Below are positions 11,105-20,370 of a stretch of 64,000 nt of DNA, piece by piece; position 1 is the first letter of the stretch, and each line of letters begins with the position of its first letter. The translations under genes were made by a program, and so were the position numbers. This stretch comes from Pictodentalium vernedei. Taxonomy: Eukaryota; Mollusca; Scaphopoda; Dentaliida; Dentaliidae. The stretch covers positions 259,136,291-259,200,290 of the forward strand of contig CM062290.1 of NCBI GenBank assembly GCA_031216915.1, read 5' to 3'. Under the pieces are notes generated by a model that saw only the letters and a program-made list of their open reading frames with translations, did not search any database and was not told where the DNA came from.

Positions 11105-11776
11105 ATAAGAAACGAAAATTTTTTTTTTTTGAAAATTATTTTCTTTTGAAATGTTATAATGAATTATAATATATTATGTATATTTATTTCAAGAGTTAGT
11201 GCGAGTAATATGACGATGTGTATTTTTTTTGGTTGAAAAAAATATTCTTCAGTCGTAATGCGAGGATATCTTCCTCTAATTCACAAGTTCATTGTGTTTC
11301 TTATAGTCAATGTAGTCGCATTAATTCTTGCTGTGTGTGTGTTGATTGATATGACAACGTTGGAGACGTTTGTCACGGTATTTTGTTGCAGTGAGAGGTC
11401 CATTACGGTCCTCTCTCCGTAGGGTCACTATATATTATCAGTTTCTTTTTCAGAACTCAGAGTGATGTTTCTGTGATGTCTTCAATTACTATGTCTCCGT
11501 CGTTGCAAAATTAGGGCTAGTGGGAAGTGCTCAATGTATTACGACAATTGCTGGGAGTTAGCTAGTTCTATCGAAGGCATTGTCGCCCGCTAGTCCGCCC
11601 AGTGTCGCGACCATTCACCAGGATAGAATGGCTCAGCACCCGGGTTAGTCCGTTGCGGTCCAGGGAAGCAGATTGGGTGATGCGAGCACTATAAAACTTC
11701 AGATGTGTTCACCCAGCAACGACGGATCCGAGGATATTTCGGAGGAAGCCTGTCAGTCCGACAGCTAGCTCGTCCA
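11105..11776 (+). pseudogene. Inverted Gag N-terminal segment in DIRS copy 1
   Basis: Reads forward on the plus strand, opposite to the rest of the element. It matches the reverse complement of copy 2 at about 18622-19270. Shared blocks include 'ttgaaaattatttt', 'agtgcgagtaa', 'gggtgatgcgagcactataaa' (about 11675-11695) and 'tagctcgtccaggtcc' ending at 11776. The 5' UTR then resumes in normal orientation at 'aagtgtggacaaaaatttt'. Confidence 0.8.
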
Positions 11777-12514
11777 GGTCCCCTAAGTGTGCCTAAGTGT
11801 GGACAAAAATTTTAATCATTTTGAAAAAATTAATGTAATACTTAAGGACAATATTAATGTATCTTGCTATGAACTAAATTAAGCAGAAGACAAGTAATCA
11901 TTGTCAGAAGTAACAGTTGTCAACATAAGCAAAAGTGTCAACAAACCGGAAACATGACTCCAGGCACTGAAACAAACATGGCCCGAAATCAGTTACCAAT
12001 TTAAACACTATCTGATGCAAAACAGAGGCTTCCAGAGAAGAAACTGTAGAACATCAGATGGTAGATGCAGACCAAAACGCCTAAACACCTCTAGGGTGAG
12101 GATGTAAACATGGGGAAAAAACAGAAAACAATTCTATTTCCAAGCCAAAACTCCCAAGAAATGTTAGTAATAAACATTACAAAAAATAAGCCAAAAGAAT
12201 GGGAGAATAGCTAGGGGGGAACAAAGGAAAGGGAGAGAGGAAACACTGATTAAACAATGGAACATTCATAGCAAGAATGACCACAATAAGGTCATGCCAC
12301 GAAAATAGGCAACATGTAACAATTTCATAAAATAATTATAAGTTACAGCCCTGAACATTTGTTTCCACTGTTTTCTCCTCTCCAGCTTCTATTTCCACCA
12401 TATATCCACCATTTCTCTGATAAATATGCGTCTGGCATCTTTAAAACTGAGATTTACAAGCACAAATAACAGTGAAGTGTAACTGTATTGAGGGCCAAAC
12501 AAAGAATGACTTTT

Positions 12515-12712
12515 GGCGGCAATTTCGAGACCTCCTTGACACTGTGCATGTGCAGTGGAGTAAAAGTATGGAGGACCATATATGACATGTAATTTTTGGT
12601 TTTAGATGCAAATTTTGGGGATTGGGGGGTAAAATTTGCATTTGGCCAGATTTGGCCCTAAATATTTTAGAGTTAGCACCAGCTAAGTCTGGGTCATTGG
12701 TACAGTATAAAA
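12515..12712 (-). repeat. DIRS copy 1 right inverted terminal repeat
   Basis: Reverse complement of 7575-7775. Ends 'agctaagtctgggtcattgg' then 'tacagtataaaaat'. Confidence 0.85.
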
Positions 12713-12719
12713 ATGTATA

Positions 12720-12910
12720 TACACTTATACTTGTTTAATCCACAAAAAAAATACCTTTTGAAAAAGGTAGGTTTCTGTGCCAGACTTTAATGATTTGAGT
12801 GATACTATTTTTAAGTGGAAGAGAATTTCAAAGCTTTGGGCCTGTGACTGCAAAGGCCCTATCACCAGCAGTACTGAATTTGAACCAGATTAAATTTATC
12901 TGATGACTGC
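12720..12910 (-). pseudogene. 3' end of a CR1/L2-like LINE ORF2
   Basis: The minus-strand reading shows AGDRAFAVTGPKL then NSLPLKN, the C-terminal signature of CR1/L2/Rex-group ORF2 (consensus GDRAFxxxxPKLWNSLP), with TAG replacing the Trp. The frame closes about 30 codons later. Only the tail remains, and it lies between DIRS copies 1 and 2. Confidence 0.7.
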
Positions 12911-13161
12911 AAATCAGAAAGGTATGATTAATCTAGCACTTCATCTTTTTCTAAGCAAAACAATTTATCCAACATGTTTGAAAGGGATGTGTCCCAATAT
13001 CATGCCTATTCGCCAGGATTTCCCTGACATGGGGGCTTGTGCTCCCTGAAAGGAGTCAAGAGCATTCTCTGTCAAGCCCACAGTAACTGTTGCATGAAAT
13101 AATGATCAGTCTCTGTAATCTCTATTAAAAAAGTTAAAAAATTTATAGTAATTTATATATC

Positions 13162-13360
13162 TTTTATACTTACCAATGACCCAGACTTAGCTGGTGCTAA
13201 TTCTAACAAAACCAGGGCCAAACACAAATTTTGCCCCCCAATCCCCAAAATTTGCATCCAAAACAAAAAGAAATCATGTCCTAAAGGACCTCCATACTAC
13301 GCCTCTACTGCGCATGCTTGGTGACGCAGACGTCCCGAAATTGGCGCCAATTATCATTCT
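13162..13360 (+). repeat. DIRS copy 2 left inverted terminal repeat
   Basis: About 199 bp, nearly perfectly complementary to 20035-20234. Both translate to the same spurious peptide beginning TKPGPNTNFAPQSPKF, a quick sign of the inverted duplication. Confidence 0.95.
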
Positions 13361-13435
13361 TACTGACAGTGCCTGGTCAGCGCTATGTACTCAGTGGGGA
13401 GGCAAGAGTTCCCAACTCCAGGGAGGGCCATCCCC

Positions 13436-13519
13436 GTCTGGGTCATTGGTAAGTATAAAAAATATATAAATTACTATAAATTTTTTAACATTTTTATACT
13501 GTACCAATGACCCAGACTT
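13436..13519. repeat. DIRS copy 2 internal complementary region
   Basis: GTCTGGGTCATTGGTAAGTA and following bases are the reverse complement of the outer left end. Then, after 'tttaac', ATTTTTATACTGTACCAATG is the reverse complement of the outer right end. Together they equal the reverse complement of right end joined to left end, as expected for a template that completes the circle. Confidence 0.9.
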
Positions 13520-13632
13520 AGCTGAATAGTAAACAGGCTGGAGGGCCTAGGACATAGAGGAAAATCCAATAAGCTCAACTATATAGTAAAGAGGAAACCC
13601 CTTAAGGAGAAAAGGAGTATTAGGCTTTACAT

Positions 13633-13668
13633 GTATCTTTCTTATTTAATATTAAATTAGAAAGATAC
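13633..13668. repeat. Hairpin in the 3' UTR of DIRS copy 2
   Basis: Arms GTATCTTTCTTATTTAAT and ATTAAATTAGAAAGATAC, 18 bp with one mismatch and no loop, about 115 bp inside the junction-complementary region. A related but different hairpin sits at the same place in copy 3 (27531-27564). Confidence 0.75.
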
Positions 13669-14129
13669 ACTACCCTTAATAATTGAGCACAATAACATTC
13701 ATGTTCTCTATTAACATCCAGTATATCCCTTATACTAATTATTTTTAAAGTAAGCCAATAAATAAAGTAGTCCAGAGAATTGAGACTCTTTATAGTCATT
13801 TAAAAGTGTCCGAGTATTGTATATTAAAGCCCGTTTGACACTTGACATATACAAATGCTTCACACCGAGCTACACTTTAAAAATAAGACATGAATGAAAA
13901 TTAACATTAATATTACACTTTAAAACCATCCCGGAAGCGACTCAGAAATACTGACTTGGAGGAGGCATTCCCTTGCTTTTCACTATAAAGCAGGTGACCT
14001 AAGGGAACACCCCCCCCCCACCCCCACCCCCCTTCCCCTTGCCCTGGGTCAAATAGCCCAGAGCGAAGAGGGCAGTCGGACGGAGTCACTGCCGGAACAG
14101 AAAGCCTGCATAACTATAGTTGCAACTGT

Positions 14130-14989
14130 TTAGTGGACGACATTCTGAGCAACAGATAACGGACCTAAACAATGCAGGTCTCCAGAAATGGACTCAATAT
14201 TTCTGAGATAAAAATTTGTAAATGTGGATGGCTGAGACCAATAAGCAGCCTTCATTAAATCTGTAATAGCAACACTATTAGCATAAGCCCAGGAAGTAGA
14301 AAGAGCTCTTACTTCATGAGCGGAAATCTTAAGCACAGACTGCTGAGAAGAAGATAAACTCTCATAAGCAGTACGGATAGTTAATTGAATCCATCTAGCA
14401 ATAGAATGGACCGAAATGTCCTTTCTATTAGGCATCAAAGACAGAAAGAAACGTTTCCGTCCCTTTCTGATAAACTGAGATCTCTGTTTATAGATACGTA
14501 ACGCTCTAACAGGACAGAGTAAAGGCCTACGCCCGTCTGAAGACGGAAGAGCCTTAATAACAATAGGTTCCGGATATTTATTAGGAGCCTGATTCTTAGC
14601 TAAAAAACCCACATTAGTAGTGAAGGTGATAGTGTTCCCGACACTACGATAGTGAGAATCATCCACCGACAGTGCATGAAGCTCACTGACTCTTCTAGCA
14701 GAAGAGAAAGCTAAGAGAAAAGCTGTCTTATAAGATAAGAATTTGAAATCTACTGTCCCAAGAGGTTCAAATGGCTTTTCCTTCAATTTAAGAAGAACCC
14801 AAGCTAAATTCCACTTAGGAATTAATCTAAGAGTTCTGGGTCTATTTATCGAAAAGTTTCTAACCAACTTAGATAAAGAGACATTAGATCCAATTTGTAA
14901 ACTATCATGATGTACATAGGTATCAGATAACATAGACCTATAACCCTTTATAGTAACAGGCTGCAGTTTGATTTCGTCAAACAAGTATA
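14130..14989 (-). CDS. Tyrosine recombinase (catalytic part) of DIRS copy 2
   Basis: Recombinase that would integrate the circular DNA copy of the element into nuclear DNA. Numbered from the first Met (14984), the catalytic features are SSARRVSEL with Arg 97/98, AHEVRALSTSWAY with the H-x-x-R pair at 223 and 226, then YWSQPSTFTNFYLRNI with the nucleophile Tyr at 259. The Met is unlikely to be the real start. The frame is open upstream to the end of the RT frame, and the N-terminal core-binding part (SLNYAAKWKVFRRWCRD) lies at the end of 14990-17398, one base out of frame. The enzyme is therefore split by a frame change at about 14986-14992. Length is about 284 residues for the catalytic part, compatible with DIRS recombinases once the N-part is counted. 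The Trp two residues before SQPSTF is usual in this group. Confidence 0.9.
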
Positions 14990-17398
14990 CTAGAAAGTTG
15001 CAATGTCTGGTATAGAGGGATCAAATATATCTACAGAATGATCCCTACACCAACGACGAAAAACCTTCCACTTAGCCGCATAGTTTAGCGAAGAGGAGGT
15101 CCTCCTACAGTTAGAAATCGCGTCCACTGCTCGTCCTGTAAAGTGCTTGCCATGCAAGAAGGACCGCACAACGGAAAAACGTGAAGGTTGAGACCTTGCG
15201 GGTTGTGATGGAGTTGGCGCGATTTCCCCTGCGAAAGAAGATCCTCCCGTAGAGGAAGCTTTCGCGGTAGGTCCCACAACAGACACCTGAGCAGATTTAT
15301 CCACGGTCTCTGGCGACAGAGATGCTACCAACAGAATCTTGCATTGAGATTGTTTTATTTTTAGCAATACTTGTTGAATTAACGGCGCTGGAGGATACGC
15401 ATATCCTATCATTCCGTCACAAGGGATCGACAGAGCGTCTACTGCAAATGCTCTTGGATCCGGACACGGAGACACATACGTCTGCAACTGATTGTTGAGA
15501 TGTGTCGCAAATAAGTCTATCATTGGCCGTTCCCATTGGTAGCAAATCTGATTGAATACTTGTTTGTTGAGAGTCCATTCCGACGGCAACAAGCGACCCT
15601 TTCGTGAAAGGGAGTCTGCTAGCACATTCAGACGACCCGGTATGTGACGGACCGAAAGCAGAACGTGATGTTCTAGCGCAAACAGAAGGATTCTTTCCGT
15701 TAGATTGAACAACGGAACTGAATGAGTGCCTCCCTGATTCCGTATATACGCCACTACTGTCGTATTGTCGGATAGGATTTGGACATGAGCATTGTGAATA
15801 ATGTCCATCCAGTGACGTAAGGCAAGCCAAATTGACATCATTTCCTTGATGTTTATGTGCTTGCACAGGAATTGCAGATCCCAAAGACCCTGGCATCTCG
15901 AATCCGTTGGGATTAATGATGCACCCCAACCTGTTTGACTGGCATCCGTCATAATGGTAAAACTCGGATCCGGCAACTGCAACGGAACTCCCTGAGTTAA
16001 CCACTGAATGTTTGCCCAAGTCTGAATCTCTTGTTTCACTTGATCTGACAAGAGAACGTCTACATCGAGCGAATGAATTTTCACACTCCAATTCTGAGTC
16101 AAGAAAATTTGAAGAGGACGTGTGCGTAACCGCCCCATCGGAATGAGATCCGCAGTGGCTCCGCACAGACCTATCAGTCTCATAAATTCTCTCACTGTGA
16201 CTTTGTCTGCGTGCAGACAATAGCGAGCGTAACAACTGACTAATTTCGCTCTGGTTAACGGCAGACGAACGAGATTGTTGTGCGTCTCGAAGCTCATTCC
16301 CAGATGAGTGAATGACTTGGACGGCACCAGATCCGACTTCTCCTCATTTACTATAAAACCGAGACGTCGGAGCAATAGAAGAAGATTCTGAACATCGTTC
16401 TGAAGCATTAACTCGTTGCCGTACCTCTGAAGAATGTCGTCCAGGTAGGCCGACGTTACCGCAGACGAATGAGCCCGGAAATATATCATTACCGAGTTCA
16501 TTACCCGAGTGAAAACCCAGGGTGCTAGATTCAATCCGAAGCACATCACCCGGAATTGATACACCACTCCTAGGACTGCGAAGCGTAGGTACTTTCGGAA
16601 TGTCGGATGTACCATGACGTGAAAGTACGCATCTTTGAGATCTATGCTTGTTGCATAATCGTTCACCCGAATACTCGCTCTGACCGACCGAATCATCTCC
16701 ATATAAAATTTTGGAGCGACGATCAGCTTGTTTATCCAGCTCAAATCTATGACTGGACGGAACGAGCCGTCTGGTTTCGGAACCAGAAACAGATGGCTGT
16801 AGAATCCTGGAGTTTCCTGGTTTTCTACGACCTCTACCGCGTTCTTCATTAAAAGAGACTGCACCTCTGATAACAGAGCGTCTCTTTTCTGCGGATTTGA
16901 CGGAAGATGAGTCCACTTTGGACTTCGAGTTAATGGAGGCTTTCGTTTGAAGGATATCTTTAGACCTTCCGAAGTCACTCCTCTCACCCAAGGGTCGTCC
17001 ATAATCGACGCCCATTCTTGTGAAAAGCTCGACAACCTTCCGCCAACCGGTACGCGATAGAGGTTTAAGCCATCACCTCCTGGACCTGCGAGGCCTGCGG
17101 TAGGAGACACCACGTCCTCCACAACCCGCACCTCGCCCCGTCGACCTCGGGGCGTCCGACCAATTGTCCCGGCCCGAAGGACGTCCCGAACAAGAGTCGC
17201 TACCCTGACGGTCTCTCGAATAAGACCAAGAGGACGCACCGGAACCTCTATAGGAACCTCTCTTGGGCACATTAGACCCAGAAGTGCCTGTCTTATTCTT
17301 GTCTGCTGTATCCGACTTCTTAGAAGCAGATTTGAACAACAGAGAATCCGAAGCTTTCTTTGTAATTTTATCATAAATAGCAGAAAGCTTGCCGTCAA
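14990..17398 (-). CDS. Reverse transcriptase/RNase H polyprotein of DIRS copy 2
   Basis: 802 residues. The first ~100 overlap the Gag frame and may be untranslated or reached by a frame change. RT: LFLVPKPDGSFRPVIDL (about 204-220), motif A YATSIDLKDAYFHV with Asp 253, motif B FGLNLAPWVF (287-296), motif C AYLDDIL with the DD at 320-321, then THLGM. RNase H: TIMTDASQTGWGAS (Asp 485), INIKEM (Glu 519), LSDNTTVVAYIRNQGGTHS (Asp 544) and RHIPGRLNVLADSLSR (His 585, Asp 595). Residues 626-690 (DLFATHLNNQL, SPCPDPRA, YAYPPAPLI) form the conserved post-RNase H block of DIRS elements, described elsewhere as Dam-methylase-like; that assignment is uncertain here. The last ~60 residues are the recombinase N-terminal domain. 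All catalytic residues are present and no internal stop is seen. Confidence 0.95.
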   Translation of the reverse strand: MTASFLLFMIKLQRKLRILCCSNLLLRSRIQQTRIRQALLGLMCPREVPIEVPVRPLGLIRETVRVATLVRDVLRAGTIGRTPRGRRGEVRVVEDVVSPTAGLAGPGGDGLNLYRVPVGGRLSSFSQEWASIMDDPWVRGVTSEGLKISFKRKPPLTRSPKWTHLPSNPQKRDALLSEVQSLLMKNAVEVVENQETPGFYSHLFLVPKPDGSFRPVIDLSWINKLIVAPKFYMEMIRSVRASIRVNDYATSIDLKDAYFHVMVHPTFRKYLRFAVLGVVYQFRVMCFGLNLAPWVFTRVMNSVMIYFRAHSSAVTSAYLDDILQRYGNELMLQNDVQNLLLLLRRLGFIVNEEKSDLVPSKSFTHLGMSFETHNNLVRLPLTRAKLVSCYARYCLHADKVTVREFMRLIGLCGATADLIPMGRLRTRPLQIFLTQNWSVKIHSLDVDVLLSDQVKQEIQTWANIQWLTQGVPLQLPDPSFTIMTDASQTGWGASLIPTDSRCQGLWDLQFLCKHINIKEMMSIWLALRHWMDIIHNAHVQILSDNTTVVAYIRNQGGTHSVPLFNLTERILLFALEHHVLLSVRHIPGRLNVLADSLSRKGRLLPSEWTLNKQVFNQICYQWERPMIDLFATHLNNQLQTYVSPCPDPRAFAVDALSIPCDGMIGYAYPPAPLIQQVLLKIKQSQCKILLVASLSPETVDKSAQVSVVGPTAKASSTGGSSFAGEIAPTPSQPARSQPSRFSVVRSFLHGKHFTGRAVDAISNCRRTSSSLNYAAKWKVFRRWCRDHSVDIFDPSIPDIATF

Positions 17399-18215
17399 AG
17401 AGAAGTTCTCCGGAGACCGAAGCGACTCTAAGAGAGTTCTTCACCTTAGTATCCACGAGTGTGGATGTAGCTAGGGCTGCGTCACGTCTAACCAACTCCA
17501 GATTTGCCACTGAAAGGGCGGAGTTACACGTGGAATAAGCTACTGCCCTTGAAAGAAGTCTTAAAGAGGATTGTATATCCTGAAACTCTTTCCCTTGAAG
17601 GTGCAGTGATAATGCCTTAGTAAGGTGATCTGCGTAAGATAAGGCATCTAAATTGGCTCTGTTAGACGCAATAGCTGTTTTCAACACCGCGGTTGGAATA
17701 GAAGCCGACGACGGTAATGATAGCTCCAAGTCTTCCGCCTCGTCGTCCATACGCAGAGAAACTCTCGGGATACCCTGTCCTGCCGTATCGAATTTATTCC
17801 TTGCATTAATGAAAGGCAGGATGAGAGTATTAGCGGACAAGAAACCTGCTTTCCCCGTCTTGGAAGCAAGTTTAAATATAGCGTCGTTTAATAATTCAAA
17901 TGTTCTTGCAACATTATTGGACTGCGACGGAAACTCGGGAGCGATGTCCCTGAACCGCTCAAAAAATTCAGAGTCCAATGACGCTATGATCCTCTTGTCC
18001 GGAAGCGCAGCAGTCTGGCCCGACGGAACAACTTGAGGGAGAAAGTGCCGGATGAAGTCCACGGCAGCTTTATGTTGTTCCGAAAGGGATAGCTCCAAGT
18101 CATCCGTATCCCTTTCACCATCCGGTCGGACCTCATGATGTTCCCGGTCATCTGCCCCCGATGCTTTGGCGGAGCGTACCGACCCAGCGCCGTCGGATAA
18201 TTCTCGATCCGACAC
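17073..18215 (-). CDS. Gag C-terminal part of DIRS copy 2
   Basis: 380 residues from the first Met. A helix-rich middle (for example QHKAAVDFIRHFLPQVV at about 48-64, LDSEFFERFRDIAPEFP and ELVRRDAALATSTLVDTKV) is followed by a Ser/Arg/Gly-rich basic tail (SYRGSGASSWSYSRD, RSTGRGAGCGGRG, YRRPRRSRR) suited to RNA binding. It overlaps the RT frame by 326 bp. The upstream part of Gag continues in other frames (18148-18570 and 18521-19201), so this Met is probably internal. Homologous fragments occur in copy 1. Function as a particle or RNA-binding protein is inferred from position and composition. Confidence 0.8.
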   Translation of the reverse strand: MSDRELSDGAGSVRSAKASGADDREHHEVRPDGERDTDDLELSLSEQHKAAVDFIRHFLPQVVPSGQTAALPDKRIIASLDSEFFERFRDIAPEFPSQSNNVARTFELLNDAIFKLASKTGKAGFLSANTLILPFINARNKFDTAGQGIPRVSLRMDDEAEDLELSLPSSASIPTAVLKTAIASNRANLDALSYADHLTKALSLHLQGKEFQDIQSSLRLLSRAVAYSTCNSALSVANLELVRRDAALATSTLVDTKVKNSLRVASVSGELLFDGKLSAIYDKITKKASDSLLFKSASKKSDTADKNKTGTSGSNVPKRGSYRGSGASSWSYSRDRQGSDSCSGRPSGRDNWSDAPRSTGRGAGCGGRGVSYRRPRRSRR

Positions 18216-18570
18216 CGTTTCTGTCGGCTGCTGGGATAAGCTGTGCTATCTGCACAAGAATGTCTGGCGTCGAGACCTGCGGAGGTGCAGTCTTTCGCTG
18301 CTTCGCCGAGGGCAGCTCTGCATCAGATGGCTCCCGCATACTTTTCCTATGCGAACGTCCGGAGTCCATCGGTCTCGAATCCCTGGCTGCCGGATGGTGT
18401 GACCTGGTCGCCGAAGAATCCTTGATCGGCGAAGCTAGTAATATATCGGCGGTCACGTAGCCAAGGTGCGGTCGTGTGCGCTGACGAGAAGAGGAAGCCT
18501 TAGTAGTCTCCGCGGACTGCCTATACAACGGACGTATGCTCCACTTGCGACACATTTTGTACCACAACAT
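18148..18570 (-). CDS. Gag middle segment of DIRS copy 2, third frame
   Basis: A frame of 140 residues linking the N-terminal and C-terminal Gag frames. It has RPHLGYVTADILLASP and a run rich in Arg, Ser and Lys, then TPDILVQIAQLIPAADRNGV. Its sense appears to hand over to the 17073-18215 frame near 18215-18235 (SDRELSDGAGSVRS). Its upper part overlaps the end of the 18521-19201 frame. Whether these are damage, sequencing errors or programmed shifts cannot be told from one copy. Confidence 0.5.
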   Translation of the reverse strand: MLWYKMCRKWSIRPLYRQSAETTKASSSRQRTRPHLGYVTADILLASPIKDSSATRSHHPAARDSRPMDSGRSHRKSMREPSDAELPSAKQRKTAPPQVSTPDILVQIAQLIPAADRNGVGSRIIRRRWVGTLRQSIGGR

Positions 18571-19201
18571 CTGGTCCCAGATGTTGTTGTACGAGAGAGG
18601 GGCCTCTCTCGCTCGCGGCCCGGCTGGACCTGGACGAGCTAGGAACCGGACTCAAAGGCTTCCTCCGTTCTCGCTTACTATCCGCCGTCACTGGGTGTGC
18701 ATCTATTATGTTTATAGTGCTCGCATCACCCAAAATTTCCTCCTGGACCGCATTGGATGAACCCGGCTGCCGAACCATTCGGTGAATGGACGCTACACCG
18801 GGCGAGCTAGCGGACGACATTTGTCTAATCTCCATGAGCACTTTTGCCGCTAGCTCTGAATTCATTTGTGACGACGGACGCACACTAGTAGAAGATAACA
18901 TGGAAACATCACCCTGTTCTTGTTCCTCTGAAATAGAAACTGAGAGAGTAGAGTGACCTTGCGGAGAAAGAGCCGGCATAGCCCTTTCTCCAGAAACAAC
19001 ATATCGTAACACACATTTCCAATGTTTCTCATCCCAATATTCACATATAGGACAGGGATTAATGCGAGAACACTGACTACAATTAATACAATGATCATGA
19101 AAGTCAGAGGAAGATTTCTTCCTATTACAATTTGAACAATGTCCCTTCATTGTGAAAGAACAACAACAAGTCCTAGTTACTCGCACAAACCCCTGACACA
19201 A
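18521..19201 (-). CDS. Gag N-terminal part of DIRS copy 2, Cys-rich finger
   Basis: 226 residues. Near the start is a Cys/His cluster: CSNCNRKK, DFHDHCINCSQCSR, PCPICEYWDEKHWKC. The pattern CxxC...HxxC..C..C, then CxxC with Trp, is a zinc-binding arrangement seen at the N-terminus of DIRS Gag proteins, and copy 3 has a related YCSQCRGKKS...CCLVCSHC. The remainder is Ser/Gln-rich and low-complexity. The start may be Met 18 (MKGHCSNC) rather than the first Met. The frame stops at 18521, with Gag continuing in another frame. It is not a C2H2 finger array and does not belong to the PRDM gene. Confidence 0.75.
   Translation of the reverse strand: MCQGFVRVTRTCCCSFTMKGHCSNCNRKKSSSDFHDHCINCSQCSRINPCPICEYWDEKHWKCVLRYVVSGERAMPALSPQGHSTLSVSISEEQEQGDVSMLSSTSVRPSSQMNSELAAKVLMEIRQMSSASSPGVASIHRMVRQPGSSNAVQEEILGDASTINIIDAHPVTADSKRERRKPLSPVPSSSRSSRAASERGPSLVQQHLGPDVVVQNVSQVEHTSVV
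18562..18612 (-). repeat. Two adjacent hairpins at the Gag frame junction
   Basis: ACAACATCTGGTCCCAGATGTTGT (split as ACAACATCTG-GTCC-CAGATGTTGT) lies next to CGAGAGAGGGGCCTCTCTCG. Both fall where the N-terminal and middle Gag frames overlap. Confidence 0.6.
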
Positions 19202-20034
19202 AGATACATAATAACATGATCCATTAATAAATGAAAAAACAATTGCAAATCAAAATAATTTTGAAAAAATATTTTTTCAGCGAAGCCCAAGTTGCTGAAA
19301 AGTAACGTTGAGCCCCGATGGATCCGATGGCAAAGTGTGGTCAAAAATTTTAAATTTATATTAAATAATTAATGAGACACTTACGGATAATATAAATGTA
19401 TCTTATAGTGAGATAAACTACAGCAAAGGCAAACAGCCCCCCTCAAAAAAGGCTGTTGCCAATGTAAACAAACAGTGTAAAACACCAGAAAACATGACTC
19501 CAGGCACTGAAAAAACTGGCCCGGAATCAGTCATCAAATTACACTCTATCTGATGCAAAACAGAGACTCCCAGGGGAGAATCTGCAGAACATCAGATGGA
19601 AGATGCAGAACACAACGTTATACACCCATGGGTGAAAACGTAACTATGGGGAAAATAACAGAAAACATTCTGTAACCAAGCAACTCTCCCAGGAAATTTT
19701 AGAAATGAAATTTCTCAAAAATATGCCAAAAGCATGGGAGAATTGCAAGGGGGGACTTTAGAAGGCTAGGGAAGAGGAAACACTGAATAAGCAGTGCAAC
19801 ATTTAGCAAGAATGACAACAAGAGGCCCATGCCTCGAAAATAGGCAACTTAACATAATTTCATCAAAAAATTTTAAGTACAGCCCTGATTATTTTTTGTC
19901 ACTTCTTTTTCCTCTCCTCCTTCTATCCTCCTTAGAATCACATTTTCTCCAAAAATTACGTGTCTGGCATCCTTTAAACTGAGATTTACAAGCACAAAGA
20001 TCAGTGAGATGTTGACTGATGAAGGGCCAAACAG
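19202..20034 (-). other. 5' untranslated region of DIRS copy 2
   Basis: No long frame. Collinear with 11777-12514 of copy 1 and about 36600-37390 of copy 3; shared phrases include 'ctgatgcaaa', 'aacattctgta' and 'ctcccaggaaatttt'. This is the promoter-containing side of the element, but no specific promoter motif can be assigned. Confidence 0.6.
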
Positions 20035-20234
20035 AGAATGATAATTGGCGCCAATTTCGGGACGTCTGCGTCACTGCGCATGCGCAGTAGAGGCGTAGTA
20101 TGGAGGTCCTTTAGGACATGATTTCTTTTTGTTTTGGATGCAAATTTTGGGGATTGGGGGGCAAAATTTGTGTTTGGCCCTGGTTTTGTTAGAGTTAGCA
20201 CCAGCTAAGTCTGGGTCATTGGTACAGTATAAAA
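20035..20234 (-). repeat. DIRS copy 2 right inverted terminal repeat
   Basis: Reverse complement of 13162-13360. Contains 'ttggcgccaatttcgggacg' and CTGCGCATGCGCAGT, itself a palindrome, and ends 'gggtcattggtacagtataaaaa'. Confidence 0.95.
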
Positions 20235-20326
20235 ATATTCTTCTTTTTATACAATTAAATAATGAAGATATTTATGCATTTTGATACCCTTCAACAGTCG
20301 ACATTCTATGGCATTGCAGTTATGTC

Positions 20327-20370
20327 TAGGCAAGTCTTGGCTGCCTATCTAGGCAGCCAAAACTTGCCTA
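20327..20370. repeat. Short palindrome
   Basis: TAGGCAAGTCTTGGCTGCCTA pairs with 'taggcagccaaaacttgccta', arms about 20 bp. Confidence 0.8.

Larger units (their letters stand above)
7543..12716 (-). mobile_element. DIRS retrotransposon copy 1, decayed and rearranged
   Basis: Left end near GTTAAAACATTTATAG, right end at 'tataaaaatgt'. Inverted terminal repeats lie at about 7575-7775 and 12515-12712, and the junction-complementary region at 7845-7932. Minus-strand remnants follow in element order: RNase H (8770-9222), RT N-terminal part (10258-10542), Gag C-terminal part (10898-11086) and 5' UTR (11777-12514). It is about 2 kb shorter than copy 2. The recombinase is largely lost, a 157-bp segment is duplicated at 9637-9950, and the Gag N-terminal segment is inverted (11105-11776). 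Confidence 0.85.
13133..20236 (-). mobile_element. DIRS retrotransposon copy 2, nearly complete
   Basis: A 7.1-kb element transcribed leftward. The order from its 5' (right) end is inverted repeat (20035-20234), 5' UTR, Gag in overlapping frames (19201-17073), RT/RNase H (17398-14990), tyrosine recombinase (14989-14130), 3' UTR, junction-complementary region (13436-13519) and inverted repeat (13360-13162). No LTR, integrase or protease is seen. DIRS-group elements copy RNA into a circular DNA and integrate with a tyrosine recombinase, without target duplication. Ends are set by matching the internal complementary region: left near GTTAAAAAATTTATAG, right at 'cagtataaaaat'. Confidence 0.95.

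Noticed and set aside
18521-19201. Zinc-finger exon of the PRDM gene
   Set aside because: The Cys pattern is not C2H2, it lies inside a DIRS element in Gag position, and DIRS copy 3 has a related finger.
13133-20236. LTR retrotransposon or endogenous retrovirus
   Set aside because: No direct LTRs, integrase, protease or envelope; inverted ends and a tyrosine recombinase identify DIRS.
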